Shown: piece after piece, positions 10,501 through 17,328 of the stretch | Layout of the letters: every line of letters starts with the position of its first letter | Position numbering within the stretch: the stretch's first letter is position 1 | Origin: CAZGXI01 sp964529715 | GTDB taxonomy: Bacteria > Chloroflexota > Anaerolineae > Aggregatilineales > Ch27 | Reading direction: 5' to 3' | Assembly: GCA_964529715.1 (NCBI GenBank) | Contig: CAZGXI010000050.1 | Span: 1-27,144 of the forward strand | DNA: 27,144 nt | Notes under the pieces: model-generated | What the model saw: the letters and a program-made list of their open reading frames with translations, nothing else | Databases searched by the model: none | What the model was told of the DNA's origin: nothing | Translations under genes and position numbers: made by a program

Positions 10501-13500
10501 TTGGCAACAGCATTGTTGAGCACCAGGACGTTGAATTCGAGGATGACGTATTCCAGCCCGGCGTCGCTGTCGTTATTGACCAGCGTACCCAGGTCGAAGG
10601 TCACGTTCTGCCCGGCGATGGTGATGCGCCCTGCCGGAAGCACAAAGGTCGGCGGGTTGGCGTCGTTATCGGCTCCGGTCAGGTCGGCGGCCTCGGTCAC
10701 ATCGTGGTCGGCGACGAACGAGACGCGCACCTCATCCTGGTCGATCAGGGCCAGGCCGTCCGCCAGCGTGTCAAACAGTGTCACGTTGGCCGATGTGCCT
10801 TCAGGGATGCTGGTGTAGAGGCGGTAGCGCAGAATCTCGCCGACCGCCACCGGCTCTGGATTGGCCGTGACGGTGTGCGCCTCCGACGTGCGGGTGATCG
10901 ACTTGGCCGCCGTCGGCAGCGTGATGGTGAGGTCCTCGTCATCCGCATCGGCGTAGTCGTTCAGGCTGGTCGGCGCGGTTGTGCCGTTGCGCTCGCCGTT
11001 GGCTGCGCCGGATGCGCCCGGCGTCACCGAGCCGGTCTGGTTATCGGGGCCGATCGGCGTGCCTGCGCCGGGCAGGCTGGTCCAGGTGAGGTTGGCCGTG
11101 TTCGTCACCACCTGGGCGGGCGCGAGGGTGTAGTTCAGCGTCACCTGGAAGGTGATGACGCAACTTGCGCCTGCCGGGAAGCCGGTAAGTTGATCCCAGG
11201 CAACGGTGATCGTCCCGCCTGCTTCTGTTGGACCGCTCGTCGGCGCGACCGCGCACGCGCCCAGGGATGCGCTGCCGAGCACGTAAGTCACGCCGCCGGG
11301 GATAACGTCGGTCAGGACGACGTTGAAGGCAGCAGCGCGGTTCGCCCCAGCAGGATTCTCGACGGTGAGGGTGTAGGTCACGACATCACCCGCGTCGTAG
11401 CCAACAGGAGCCACATCGTCGGCGACCTTGGTCACGGTCATCTGCGGCTCGACCAGGGTCACGTTGACCGTGTTCGAGGTAACGGCGGTGGTGGGCGTCG
11501 GGCCGGTCTGCACGCTGAAGACATTGGCGCGCACCGCGCCCAGATCGTTGCCCGCGACGTTCTGCACCAGGGCGTTGAACTCGATCACGACGTACTCATT
11601 GGCGTTCGGGCCGGTGGCATCGTTGTCATTGTTAACCAGGTCGCCCAGGCTGAAGATCACATCCTGCCCGACGAAGGAGATGCGTCCCGCCGGGAGCACG
11701 AAGGTGGGCGTGAGGGCGTCATTGTTAGCCCCGGCGTTTTCCGCCGGAGTCAGGGCGCTGGCGTTCATGTCGGCCATATCGGCGATGAACGAGATGCGCA
11801 CCTGATTCACGTCCAACAGGCTCACGCCGGTGCTGAGCGTGTCGCGCATCGTGAAGTTCGGCGCGGTCCCTTCGGGCACCTGCACCGCCAGCCGATAGCG
11901 CACGATCTCGCCGATGGCGGCGTCCGCCGCGTCGGGCAGCGTTTCGCCGGTGTGCGCTTCGGACGTCTCGGTGATGCTCTTGACCGGCACGTTCCAGCCG
12001 GTGATGGTCGTGGTGGCGTCGTCGATCAGGGCAGCCACCCCGCCGGAGCCATCGTCCAGGTGGTTCGGGCCGCCGGGCGCGCCTGCAACGTTGGTCAGCG
12101 CGGCCACGTTCGGAATCACCTGCCCCGGCGTCACAGTTGGACTGATCGCCAACTGATAGGTGATGACGGCGATGTTGCGGCCCGGCGTGGCATCGACGTG
12201 CTGGCAGACCGGGCCGGTCGGCGCGAGCGGGTCCACGATGCGGATGCCGTTGGTGAACAGGTTCTCCGGCAGCGTGCCCGGCGCGCCCAGCGGGACGCCC
12301 GCCGCGTTCAGCGGATCCCAGCTCAGGGCTGAGCCATCGCCGCGCCGGATGGTCAGGTTCATGCCACCAGCCGGAATGACCAGCCCGGCGGGCAGGGTGT
12401 CGGTCACGTCCAGGTCGAACGCGCCGGAGTGGCCAACGTTGCGCAGCACGATGGCGAAAGTCACCAGATCGCGCCCGTCCACGCCGCTGACATTCGAGTT
12501 ATAGGCGCTGGGATTGTTCAGGTCAGCGTTGTTCACCGGGAAAGGCGCAAGCACGGCGGGCGCGAAGACCTCGTTGGCGTTATCCGTGTCGGTGACGCCC
12601 TTGCGAATCTGCATCACTGGCTCGTCCAGCGTGATCTGGACGATGGAATCCACCAGTTCACTGCCGCCGTTGGTCGATCCCTCGCTGGAGCGCGCCTGGT
12701 TGGTCAGGTACAGGCGGTCGGCGAAGGGATCGTCGTTCACCGTGACGGTGAACAGGACGTCGATGACGGTGTCGTGGTTGCCAGGATCGTCGAAGTCTCC
12801 GAAGAAGAATGCCAGGCTGTTATCGACCGTGTTCAACGTGATGGTCGGGACCGCCGCGCCGGTGTCGGGCAGAACACACGTCCCGCCGCCGATGATCGCG
12901 CAGCGCGCGCGGAAGGTGTCCGCTGGGCCGTAGTGGGCGAATCCGGCAGCGGGGGCCGTGCCGTTGGTCACATCCTGGAACACCCAGGCCGGCCCGGCTG
13001 TGCGGTCGGCGTCTGGGTCGTTTACGCGGAAGACGGGCAGCGGCAGGTAGTCGGTGATGACGAAATCCTCGAAGTCCGTGCTGGGCATGGTGTACTGAAT
13101 GCGGTAAGTCACAGTGTCGCCCGGCGAGACTTCGACCGGTGTGGCAAAGGTCGTGCTGCCGTTAACCGCGTAGATCGACTTGGTCAGCGTGCCCTGCGCG
13201 ATGCTCATCTGGGCGCCGGTGGTATCGGTTTCCGGATCGGTGATAACGGTGATGTTGGTGTTATCGCGCACGGTGCCTGCGATAACCACGTCGTTGTGCA
13301 ACATGTCGCCGTGATCCACGCTGGGGTCGCCAGAGGGATACGTGTCGCTGAACTGGTCTTGCACAACGGTGCGGTAGGTAATCGTGCCGGTGGCTGGGCC
13401 GCCGGTCATGCCTTGCGTGCGCCCGCCCTGGAGGATGCCATCGGCGCCGCCCAGGTCGAGTATGGCTTCGGAGATGCAAAAGACCAGGCGCGTGCTGCCG

Positions 13501-16500
13501 TCGGTGGCCGGGTTCGGGTCGTTGCCGATCTCGGACGTATCCACGATCACGTTCGCGCCTGCCGCGTTCGCGTCAGCGCAGGTCGCCGCCGGGTTCGTGG
13601 TATTCCAGGTGGTCAGGTTGCCAGAGAGCGTCTGCACCCGGTCGCCAACGGTGATGGTCGGCGTGAAGGTCGCATCGAGACGCTGGCCGTCGGACACGAT
13701 GTCCGTCAGCACAATGTCGCCGAAGGTGAAGTAGTCGGAAATCTGGAACACGATGGTGTATTCCAGCACTGTGCCGGAACGGATCGGCACGCCGCCCACC
13801 GCCGCGCCGCTCTTTTGCGCGGCGATGGACTTGTCGGTAAAGGTCGCGTTCCCTTCGCAGGGCGGCGTGCACACCCCGCCGACGGTGTCGTTCGGCACGA
13901 CCGGGTCGCGCGGATCGGTCGGGTCCCAGTCGCCCTCGCCCTCGGAGAAGTTCTGGGTGGTCACGTCGTTGCCGGTGATCGGGTTGAGGATCGATACGCC
14001 GTTGGCGTCGAATTCCGGCACGTAGTAGTTGATGTCGAACGACGCGCTGCCGGTGGCAACCGTCGGGAAGCAGACGGTGATGACTCCGCCATTGACCGGC
14101 CCATAGGGGAACGCTGCCGGAGCGGTCACGGTTCCCGCCGGGTTGATGCCCGATACGCCCGTCACCACGATGTTGTTCGGCAGCCGGTCCGTGATGCAGA
14201 CGTCGGTCATCGTCTGGCTGTTGGCGATGTCCGCCGTGACGGTGTAGGAACGCGGATAGTTCGGGCCGGTGGCCGTTTCGCCCTCAGGCCCGTTGTAGGT
14301 CTTGCTCAGTTCCCACAGGATCGGCGTGACCGGGGCAACCGGCGTCCAGGTGCTGCCGACAGGGCTGGGCTGGCTGGCGATCACCGGGTCGCAGCACCAG
14401 TTGTCCAGCGGATCGGTGCCGTACATAAAGCCCCCGCGCGCGCGGATGTTCAGCGGCACCCCCACGTCGGCGTTGCTGCTCATCGCAGCGTTGACCGTCA
14501 CGGTGGCCGGGGGCTGATCCGGCGCAAAGGAACCAAACGGGAGCTGAACGACGAGCAGCGTGTCGCCAGCCTGCCCGCAGACCCGCAACGGCTGGTGATT
14601 GTTATCGACCGCGAGAGGATGATCCACGCAGCCGGTCGTGCCCGGCCCCGCGCCATCGTCGTCGGGGAAGGTGAGGACGGTCGTGTTGGTGGGCTGGCCC
14701 AGGTACGTGGCCCCGGTGATGGTGATGCCGTCGTTGCCGTCGGCCCCGCTAGACGGCACTATCACGTCGATAAACGGGCCGTAGCCGGTGTCGTCGTTGT
14801 CGGCGTTGTCGAACGTCACCGAAAAGGTGAAGCTGTCGCCCAAAAAGACTTCCGGCGGCGCACTGAGCGACACCTGCGGGTTGGGGTTGATCGGCGGCAG
14901 ATTGACCGTCGCATTGGCCGTTTCGCCGGTATTGGCGGTGGCTGTGTTGCTGATCGGCAGGTTGCCCGCGATGCCGATGGTGTTGACGTAGAAGTTGACC
15001 ACCTCGCCGGGGTTCAGCAGCGGGATCGTCACCTGCACCGTATTTCCGACGATGGTGTAGGTGTGCCCCGGCTCGGTGATGACGCTCTCGATTTGCAGGT
15101 TCGGGTTGATCGGGTCGGTAATAACGACATTGACTTCAGGCACCGTGCCGACATTGCGGGCAGTGACGACCCATGTCAGGTGCTCGCCGACCAAACCGGC
15201 GGCGCCCGCTTCCAGGAAGCCGATCTTGCTCAGCGCCGGGTCGAAGACCTCGATCTCCGGCGTGGGGGAAGCGCCACCCTCCGACTCAAGCGAAAGCTCC
15301 GGCAGGCTGATCGGGCACACCGGAGGGAGGACTTCCTGCGTGGTTTCCGGGGTCGCCTCCGATGTCAGTTCCGGTGCGGCTTCCTCGGTTGGCTCTTCGG
15401 TCGGCTCCACCGTTGGCTCAACCGTCGGTTCTTGCGTTGGTTCGACCGTTGGCTCGATGGTGGGTTCAACTGTCGGTTCTTCAGTCGGCTCGGCAGTCGG
15501 CTCAGCAGTGGGTTCGACCGTCGGCTCAGCCGTCGGTTCAACGGTAGGCTCCTGGGTCGGTTCTTGCGTTGGTTCGACCGTTGGCTCGATGGTGGGTTCA
15601 ACTGTCGGTTCTTCAGTCGGCTCGGCAGTTGGCTCAGCAGTGGGTTCGACCGTCGGCTCAGCCGTCGGTTCAACAGTAGGCTCCTGGGTCGGTTCTTGCG
15701 TTGGTTCGACGGTACAGTTCAACGTCTCACGCGGGCGGCTGTGGCCGGGATGCCCGATCTGCTGATCAGCCTCCAATGTGACCGTGCCGGAATCGCTGAA
15801 CAACACATCCATCGTTTCGCCGCCGCGCAACTGCACCGGTCCACGCCGGATGACCACATCACCCTGGATCAGCCGCCACTCGGTCGGGGCGACCATGTCG
15901 CCACGCCCCGGCTCGCCCGTGTTGCGGATGGTGAACAACGCGCCGTCAGGAGTGCAGCGGCCCGTCACTGCCAGGCTAGAGCGGTCGATCCGTCCACAGT
16001 TAGGATTGGTGCAGTCGGAATCGCAGGCGTCGCCCACGCCGTCGCGGTCCGAGTCAGTCTGGCCGGGGTTGGCGACAAGTGGGCAGTTGTCGTTAGGGTC
16101 TGCCACGCCGTCGTTGTCGTCGTCAAAATCGCACACGTCGCCCTGGCCGTCGCCGTCCAGGTCGGCCTGATCGGGGTTGCGGTGATTCGGGCAATTGTCG
16201 TAAAGTTCGCCGATGCCATCGCCGTCAGGATCACACCCATAGGGCGTGGAATCGCAGGCATCGCCGGTCAGATCGCCATCCGCGTCGGCCTGATTGGGGT
16301 TCGCCGTGTCGGGACAGTTGTCGTGCAGGGCCGGGATGCCGTCGCCGTCGTCGTCGTGACCGTAGGGCGTGAGATCACACACGTCCCCCACGCCGTCGCT
16401 GTCGGCGTCGGCCTGGTCGGGGTTAGCCACATCCGGGCAGTTGTCGAACAGGGCGGGGAGGCCGTCCTGGTCGTTGTCGTGGCCGTTGGGGGTGTCGTCA

Positions 16501-16961
16501 CAGGCGTCGCCCGCGCCATCCCAATCGGCGTCGGCCTGATCGGGATTTGCCACATCCGGGCAGTTATCCATCAACGCGCCCAGGCCGTCTTCGTCCAGGT
16601 CATGGCCATAGGGGGTGTCGTCGCAGGCGTCGCCCGCACCGTCGCCGTCGTAGTCAGCCTGATCCGGATTGGCGACGTTCGGGCAGTTATCCACCACAAC
16701 GCCGTAGCCATCCTGATCTTCGTCAGGGCCGTAAGGCGTTTCGTCGCAGGCATCGCCCGCGCCATCGCCATCGGAATCGGCCTGGTCAGGGTTAGGGACA
16801 TCCGGGCAGTTGTCCTGCGCGTCGATAATGCCGTCCTGGTCGGAATCGCCTCCCACCGTCGCCTGGACGGGAAGCACTGGAAAATGAGCCAATGAAAAGA
16901 TGGTGGTGATAATCACCGTCATGATAAAGACGCGGTGCAGGACGTGCTTGAGATTTTTCAT
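1530..16961 (-). CDS. Giant secreted TSP3-DUF11-PD40 repeat protein (5143 aa)
   Basis: The start at 16961 is set by a Shine-Dalgarno AGAGGGG and a signal peptide (residues 1-34, ending PVQA). Residues 39-315 hold seven TSP3 units (D-x-D-x-D-G runs plus DNCP and GDxCD) at a 41-residue pitch, expected to bind calcium. Residues 316-416 are a small Cys-containing domain, followed by a Glu-Pro-Thr linker at 419-530. Residues 560-1650 carry about six diverse DUF11-like beta domains. Residues 1660-4375 carry eight units of about 350 residues, each with two DUF11-type domains; most units open with TSEAHT and AVGEILRYRL. Residues 4400-4757 and 4797-5117 are two PD40/TolB-like propellers (SNRDGNWEIY, FWSPDGSRLVFQSDR). 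There is no LPXTG motif and no C-terminal membrane helix, so attachment is unknown. It is probably a surface, matrix or adhesive protein; no catalytic domain is visible. The reading frame is uninterrupted. Confidence 0.93.
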   Translation of the reverse strand: MKNLKHVLHRVFIMTVIITTIFSLAHFPVLPVQATVGGDSDQDGIIDAQDNCPDVPNPDQADSDGDGAGDACDETPYGPDEDQDGYGVVVDNCPNVANPDQADYDGDGAGDACDDTPYGHDLDEDGLGALMDNCPDVANPDQADADWDGAGDACDDTPNGHDNDQDGLPALFDNCPDVANPDQADADSDGVGDVCDLTPYGHDDDGDGIPALHDNCPDTANPNQADADGDLTGDACDSTPYGCDPDGDGIGELYDNCPNHRNPDQADLDGDGQGDVCDFDDDNDGVADPNDNCPLVANPGQTDSDRDGVGDACDSDCTNPNCGRIDRSSLAVTGRCTPDGALFTIRNTGEPGRGDMVAPTEWRLIQGDVVIRRGPVQLRGGETMDVLFSDSGTVTLEADQQIGHPGHSRPRETLNCTVEPTQEPTQEPTVEPTAEPTVEPTAEPTAEPTEEPTVEPTIEPTVEPTQEPTQEPTVEPTAEPTVEPTAEPTAEPTEEPTVEPTIEPTVEPTQEPTVEPTVEPTEEPTEEAAPELTSEATPETTQEVLPPVCPISLPELSLESEGGASPTPEIEVFDPALSKIGFLEAGAAGLVGEHLTWVVTARNVGTVPEVNVVITDPINPNLQIESVITEPGHTYTIVGNTVQVTIPLLNPGEVVNFYVNTIGIAGNLPISNTATANTGETANATVNLPPINPNPQVSLSAPPEVFLGDSFTFSVTFDNADNDDTGYGPFIDVIVPSSGADGNDGITITGATYLGQPTNTTVLTFPDDDGAGPGTTGCVDHPLAVDNNHQPLRVCGQAGDTLLVVQLPFGSFAPDQPPATVTVNAAMSSNADVGVPLNIRARGGFMYGTDPLDNWCCDPVIASQPSPVGSTWTPVAPVTPILWELSKTYNGPEGETATGPNYPRSYTVTADIANSQTMTDVCITDRLPNNIVVTGVSGINPAGTVTAPAAFPYGPVNGGVITVCFPTVATGSASFDINYYVPEFDANGVSILNPITGNDVTTQNFSEGEGDWDPTDPRDPVVPNDTVGGVCTPPCEGNATFTDKSIAAQKSGAAVGGVPIRSGTVLEYTIVFQISDYFTFGDIVLTDIVSDGQRLDATFTPTITVGDRVQTLSGNLTTWNTTNPAATCADANAAGANVIVDTSEIGNDPNPATDGSTRLVFCISEAILDLGGADGILQGGRTQGMTGGPATGTITYRTVVQDQFSDTYPSGDPSVDHGDMLHNDVVIAGTVRDNTNITVITDPETDTTGAQMSIAQGTLTKSIYAVNGSTTFATPVEVSPGDTVTYRIQYTMPSTDFEDFVITDYLPLPVFRVNDPDADRTAGPAWVFQDVTNGTAPAAGFAHYGPADTFRARCAIIGGGTCVLPDTGAAVPTITLNTVDNSLAFFFGDFDDPGNHDTVIDVLFTVTVNDDPFADRLYLTNQARSSEGSTNGGSELVDSIVQITLDEPVMQIRKGVTDTDNANEVFAPAVLAPFPVNNADLNNPSAYNSNVSGVDGRDLVTFAIVLRNVGHSGAFDLDVTDTLPAGLVIPAGGMNLTIRRGDGSALSWDPLNAAGVPLGAPGTLPENLFTNGIRIVDPLAPTGPVCQHVDATPGRNIAVITYQLAISPTVTPGQVIPNVAALTNVAGAPGGPNHLDDGSGGVAALIDDATTTITGWNVPVKSITETSEAHTGETLPDAADAAIGEIVRYRLAVQVPEGTAPNFTMRDTLSTGVSLLDVNQVRISFIADMADMNASALTPAENAGANNDALTPTFVLPAGRISFVGQDVIFSLGDLVNNDNDATGPNANEYVVIEFNALVQNVAGNDLGAVRANVFSVQTGPTPTTAVTSNTVNVTLVEPQMTVTKVADDVAPVGYDAGDVVTYTLTVENPAGANRAAAFNVVLTDVIPGGVTYVLGSASLGACAVAPTSGPTEAGGTITVAWDQLTGFPAGASCVITFQVTLNYTLAPAQVVTNTANLTWTSLPGAGTPIGPDNQTGSVTPGASGAANGERNGTTAPTSLNDYADADDEDLTITLPTAAKSITRTSEAHTVTANPEPVAVGEILRYRLYTSIPEGTSANVTLFDTLADGLALIDQDEVRVSFVADHDVTEAADLTGADNDANPPTFVLPAGRITIAGQNVTFDLGTLVNNDSDAGLEYVILEFNVLVLNNAVANLGDALDNTYEVRVNGVTRATSNVAAAVVVEPVLTVAKLPDGGDYDAGDVVTFTVTVNAPAGANRSTAFDVLLTDALDPANYTLNLGSVTVVAATGGLVGVTNTSAGNTVSFTVDTFPVGGQLQITYQATLTGTVTPGQIDNTAVVTWTSLPGTGTPDGSGGNNTGSTTPGGSGAGNGERNGTNPIVAPNDHTATDTGYVTVSVTPEKLIRVTSEAHTTLAANGLTANVAVGEIVRYRLVTRISEGTILNLQFVDALPAGMQFLNDGTAMVALVSNGVGVTSSTITPAGTGCTGGANPALALTGNEANVATLIPECPLPGAAITGGPFGSGTDPTFSMGNVLDDDRDADAEYIIVEFNALVLNEAANQNAVARQNTFAVWTAGASRATSNTTTVTVVEPVLSVVKSAAPTTGDAGDVITFTVTVNHTAASTADAFNVDIVDAIPAGMTYAGGLTAGAGDPVPTVSNVGATYTFTYASIPLGAATLPYTFSFNVTLDSSVQVGQVIANTANLTWTSLPGTGTAPNGTGSNTPGASGAGNGERNGSGGVNDHAASEGENITVVGPYETLKIIESTSEAHTSEAASPRPVAVGEILRYQLVTDIPEGTSVNVQLVDQMAVGLQMLQDAAVTVQFISQNGITPVTYPALAGANAAPVTLAAGTHYTVAGTFATGELVTFNLGTLTNTDTDTTAGVGGNVEQVVVEFNVLVVNDQVNNLARVYANNYQLRVNGTLRDTSNTVNAQLVEADLAIDKAAAPGTGDAGDVITFTITVNHTAASTADAFNVDIRDLIPAGMTYAGGLTLLNGVLPAVDTTGLPQVVFTWASIPTTVTAGAPYRFSFNVTLDSTVMPGQTITNTANMEWTSLPGSGTTPNATGSTTPGTPGQPNGERTGSNGPGAGLNNYAATDGANITTPAPTIIKGITATSVAGTGSGQHGAPTDLTIGETVTYQMTVTLIEGTDTVIVIDNLPDVLTVVSSRVVSIGANISGSLLAVGQAGVATNANYLADGQPDRVTFNFGTVVNAPDGVTNAADQIVVEVVAVVADNAANSGMTGADLINDATLDYSAPTDLHSTTPVEVVEPFLALVKDNFPVGVVPTADAGDTLTFQVTLNHTAASTADAYNIVVTDTLPDVNMTGLALDPATTCVGTTITDNTAPIVAFTVPALTLATNTCFIRYTVQVGSGVQPNAAYTNTAGASYDSLPGGGGRTRTTTTDTATFNTGGPTIAKEIAATSESHTGEAVSPRPLAIGEILRYRLVVNLTEGTTTAVQLQDQLSQGLQMFRDGTVTVRFLSDSGITPATYPALAGANTAPVALTEGVHYTVTGTFATGELATFNLGTLVNTDTDTPGAASNAEQVVVEFNVIVVNDAINDLGDVYANNFVLTAGGVAPITSNIVNAVVVEPLLTIDKAAAPVTGDAGDTITFTVTVNHAPTSTADAFDVVITDVIPADMTYAGGLTAGAGDPLPTVSNVGATYTFTYASIPLGAASLPYTFSFNVTLNNTVTVGQTITNTANLTWTSLPGGGTPNGSGGNTTGSTTPGASGSPTGERNGTTAPLVVNDHAAGEGEVVTVVGPYETLKEIAATSEAHTSEATSPRPVAVGEILRYRLVTDIPEGTSPTVQLVDQLTAGLQMFQDASVTVRFLSDNGVTPVTYPALAGANTAPIALTAGTHYTVAGTFATGELVTFNLGTLTNTDADTTAGVGGNVEQVVVEFNVLVVNDAINDLGDIYANNYALNVGGTLRDTSNTVNAVVVEPVLTVTKTATPSYGDDNDVITFTLTVTHPGGANTSTAFDAELTDVIPAGMTYQAGSLTHVAGIAPAALIDAGAPTLVVQWTTPFNAGDSSTIRLNAIIDPGVTLGQSFTNTARVAWTSLPGTGTPSGSGGNATGSTTPGASGAVNGERTGAGGTNDHAATSNAVVTVSVAVEKSIALTSEAATPGSNVAVGEVVRYRLSFALNDSTTFNAFSISDTLSTGVSILDLNDVRVSLINLTGDITAPADLMPANNDALPPTVQLPLARINVVGQNVTFDLGNLVNTDADADTEYVVVEFNALVEDVTGNFMGRVIANDFTVSANGGVVAVSDVVNVTLVGPEITLNKRNLTGGEPVGRGQTLLFEIALEHTAASTAAAHNIVITDSLPLTGAVFGSLDPTTTCAGVTTGTAPNAITFTVPQLALGSRCVIRYTAQVGDSATHGATYTNTAQAEYRSVSAAGMGRVLTTHVSSASFQVAVAEFATFPLGLTGSTGQPDQTGEGAPAPSAPSGGTGGGMTWAGVPACPDLCVPWIVYHTDRTGDWEIFRLDLEGGMGENPDLSHGLGEGVNDFAPSRSPNGEWIVFTSNRDGNWEIYAAPTDGDEDRVQRITFNTVAIDTDPVWGPGNYVVYESTRDGNWELYLVDMATGATERLTANAASDINPFWSPDGSRLVFQSDRSGQWQLYELDLATRAVILLSDGLGVDVDPQYSNGGGQIVFRSYRDGRANSVLYLMDARGGNVEPISDLAGDATNAAWSPDDSLIAYQSDLDGDLDIYIYEVASRQTRLLTDNTILDYAPTWKCDTNQVIFTSDITGNPDIFRADARPISAPPILVEEDADQLTHTDSDDIYPQNSPAEENASREGRLPPQDILGEQTIFLTPDVSLTDPDLSIELGEGWEQAINGCSLASCEDWLVYHTNRTGDWEIFRLNGLAGGGGDELDLSQGVGADWTDKAPSLSPDRDWIAFASNRDGNWEIYVAATDGSQQRRVVFNPAADTDPVWSPIGNTIVYESDRDGDWNLYLLDLLTGVETRLTDDPGSDLNPFWAPDGVRVAFQSDRDGRWQIYELDLRTGETTRLSDGAGDDYDPVYSFGGHRILFRSARDGAESVIYLMNDDGSNLTRISDPAGVASNHTWSEDDALIAYQSDLDGDLDIYIYEMDSGVTRLVTANAIPDYAPTWYCAVQDVVFTSDVTNDPNLFMTPALPIDESPIDVASQARQLTDSPFADLYPQNTPMEENASRLGNLP
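3830..11982 (-). repeat. Eight-unit array of about 1.0-kb repeats inside the giant gene
   Basis: Unit starts, each marked by a Lys followed by a TSEAHT-type motif, lie at about 11982, 10904, 9881, 8801, 7754, 6833, 5780 and 4736. Spacing is 0.92 to 1.08 kb. Each unit encodes two Ig-like DUF11 domains. The first carries AVGEILRYRL and VVVEFNVLV motifs. The second carries GDAGDVITFTVTVNH, PAGMTYAGG and NTANLTWTSLPG. DNA similarity is high between some non-adjacent units, for example around 9040-9170 and 6020-6150, and around 8400-8640 and 5390-5640. Confidence 0.85.
15426..15713 (-). repeat. 132-bp tandem repeat encoding the Glu-Pro-Thr linker
   Basis: Two near-identical 132-bp copies (15426-15557 and 15558-15689) and the first 24 bases of a third (15690-15713) follow head to tail. 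They encode 44 residues each, built from four-residue x-E-P-T steps (VEPT, AEPT, QEPT, IEPT). Only a few single-base differences separate the copies, so the duplication looks recent. The unit is a multiple of three, so copy-number change keeps the frame. The linker probably forms an extended stalk between the TSP3 head and the DUF11 rod. Confidence 0.85.
16020..16850 (-). repeat. Tandem TSP3-coding repeats, mostly 123-bp pitch
   Basis: Seven DNCP-containing units follow one another in the 5' part of the giant gene. The first six are spaced 41 codons apart and the last 36. Each combines an Asp-rich loop (D-x-D-x-D-G) with a Cys pair (DNCP and GDACD), the thrombospondin type-3 pattern that wraps calcium ions. 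The linker between units is unusually constant (TPYGHD or TPNGHD). Confidence 0.8.
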
Positions 16962-17328
16962 TTCCCCTCTCCATCGTGTGACATGGAGTATTCCAAAATA
17001 GCTGTTGTGGTTTTCCGGAGTGCTTTATTAACTTAACCTTTTAATTGAGTTAAAAAAGCATGTGAATTCCTATTTAAATGTAGCATCGACTGGCTTTTCT
17101 TGAGCGAAAATTCACAAAAAATTGATCTTTAGTACAAACAGTATCATCTTTATCAGACATATCGACACGACCCTATAAACGGCAGGGTTTTCCCGAAGGC
17201 GGCGCAGCGAGAGGCAAGGTCACGGCGACAGGCATACCGGAACAGGCAGCGCAGTCCCCCGGCTTTCACACCGGAGCACAGCTGCGACACAGGCTATGGC
17301 ATTGCTCTGTCGCCGGATTTAAAAGGAG
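16962..17328. other. Intergenic region with AT-rich patch and 9-bp inverted repeat
   Basis: No gene is visible here. By eye count, 16981-17160 is about 32% G+C, far below its surroundings. It holds an inverted repeat, TTAACTTAA (17028-17036) and TTGAGTTAA (17045-17053), with one mismatch and an 8-nt spacer, followed by an A-run. It lies about 70-90 bp ahead of the giant gene and probably contains that gene's promoter, though I could not pick a convincing -35/-10 pair. The rest (17161-17328) returns to high G+C. It has a weak 9-bp inverted repeat, CGGCGACAG (17223-17231) and CTGTCGCCG (17307-17315), which could mark the 3' end of the galactan operon. Confidence 0.5.

Noticed and set aside
15426..15713. 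Short regular repeats suggestive of a CRISPR array
   Set aside because: The copies are directly adjacent, in frame, and encode x-E-P-T steps; there are no unique spacers and no cas genes.
12429..16895. Very long open frame of 1488 codons on the plus strand, opposite the giant gene (with others at 8772-12332, 6555-8606, 4782-6305 and 2517-3806)
   Set aside because: These are antisense shadows of a GC-rich, repetitive gene with few codons that read as stops in the complementary frame. Their translations are Arg/Gly/Val-rich mirror images of the TSP3, EPT and DUF11 repeats, with no family signature or signal peptide.
17223..17315. GGCGACAG arms also present in the palindrome at 205-272, suggesting a second copy of one mobile element end
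   Set aside because: Only eight or nine bases are shared, the spacing differs (75 bp against 28 bp), the inner arms are not conserved, and such GC-rich octamers recur by chance.
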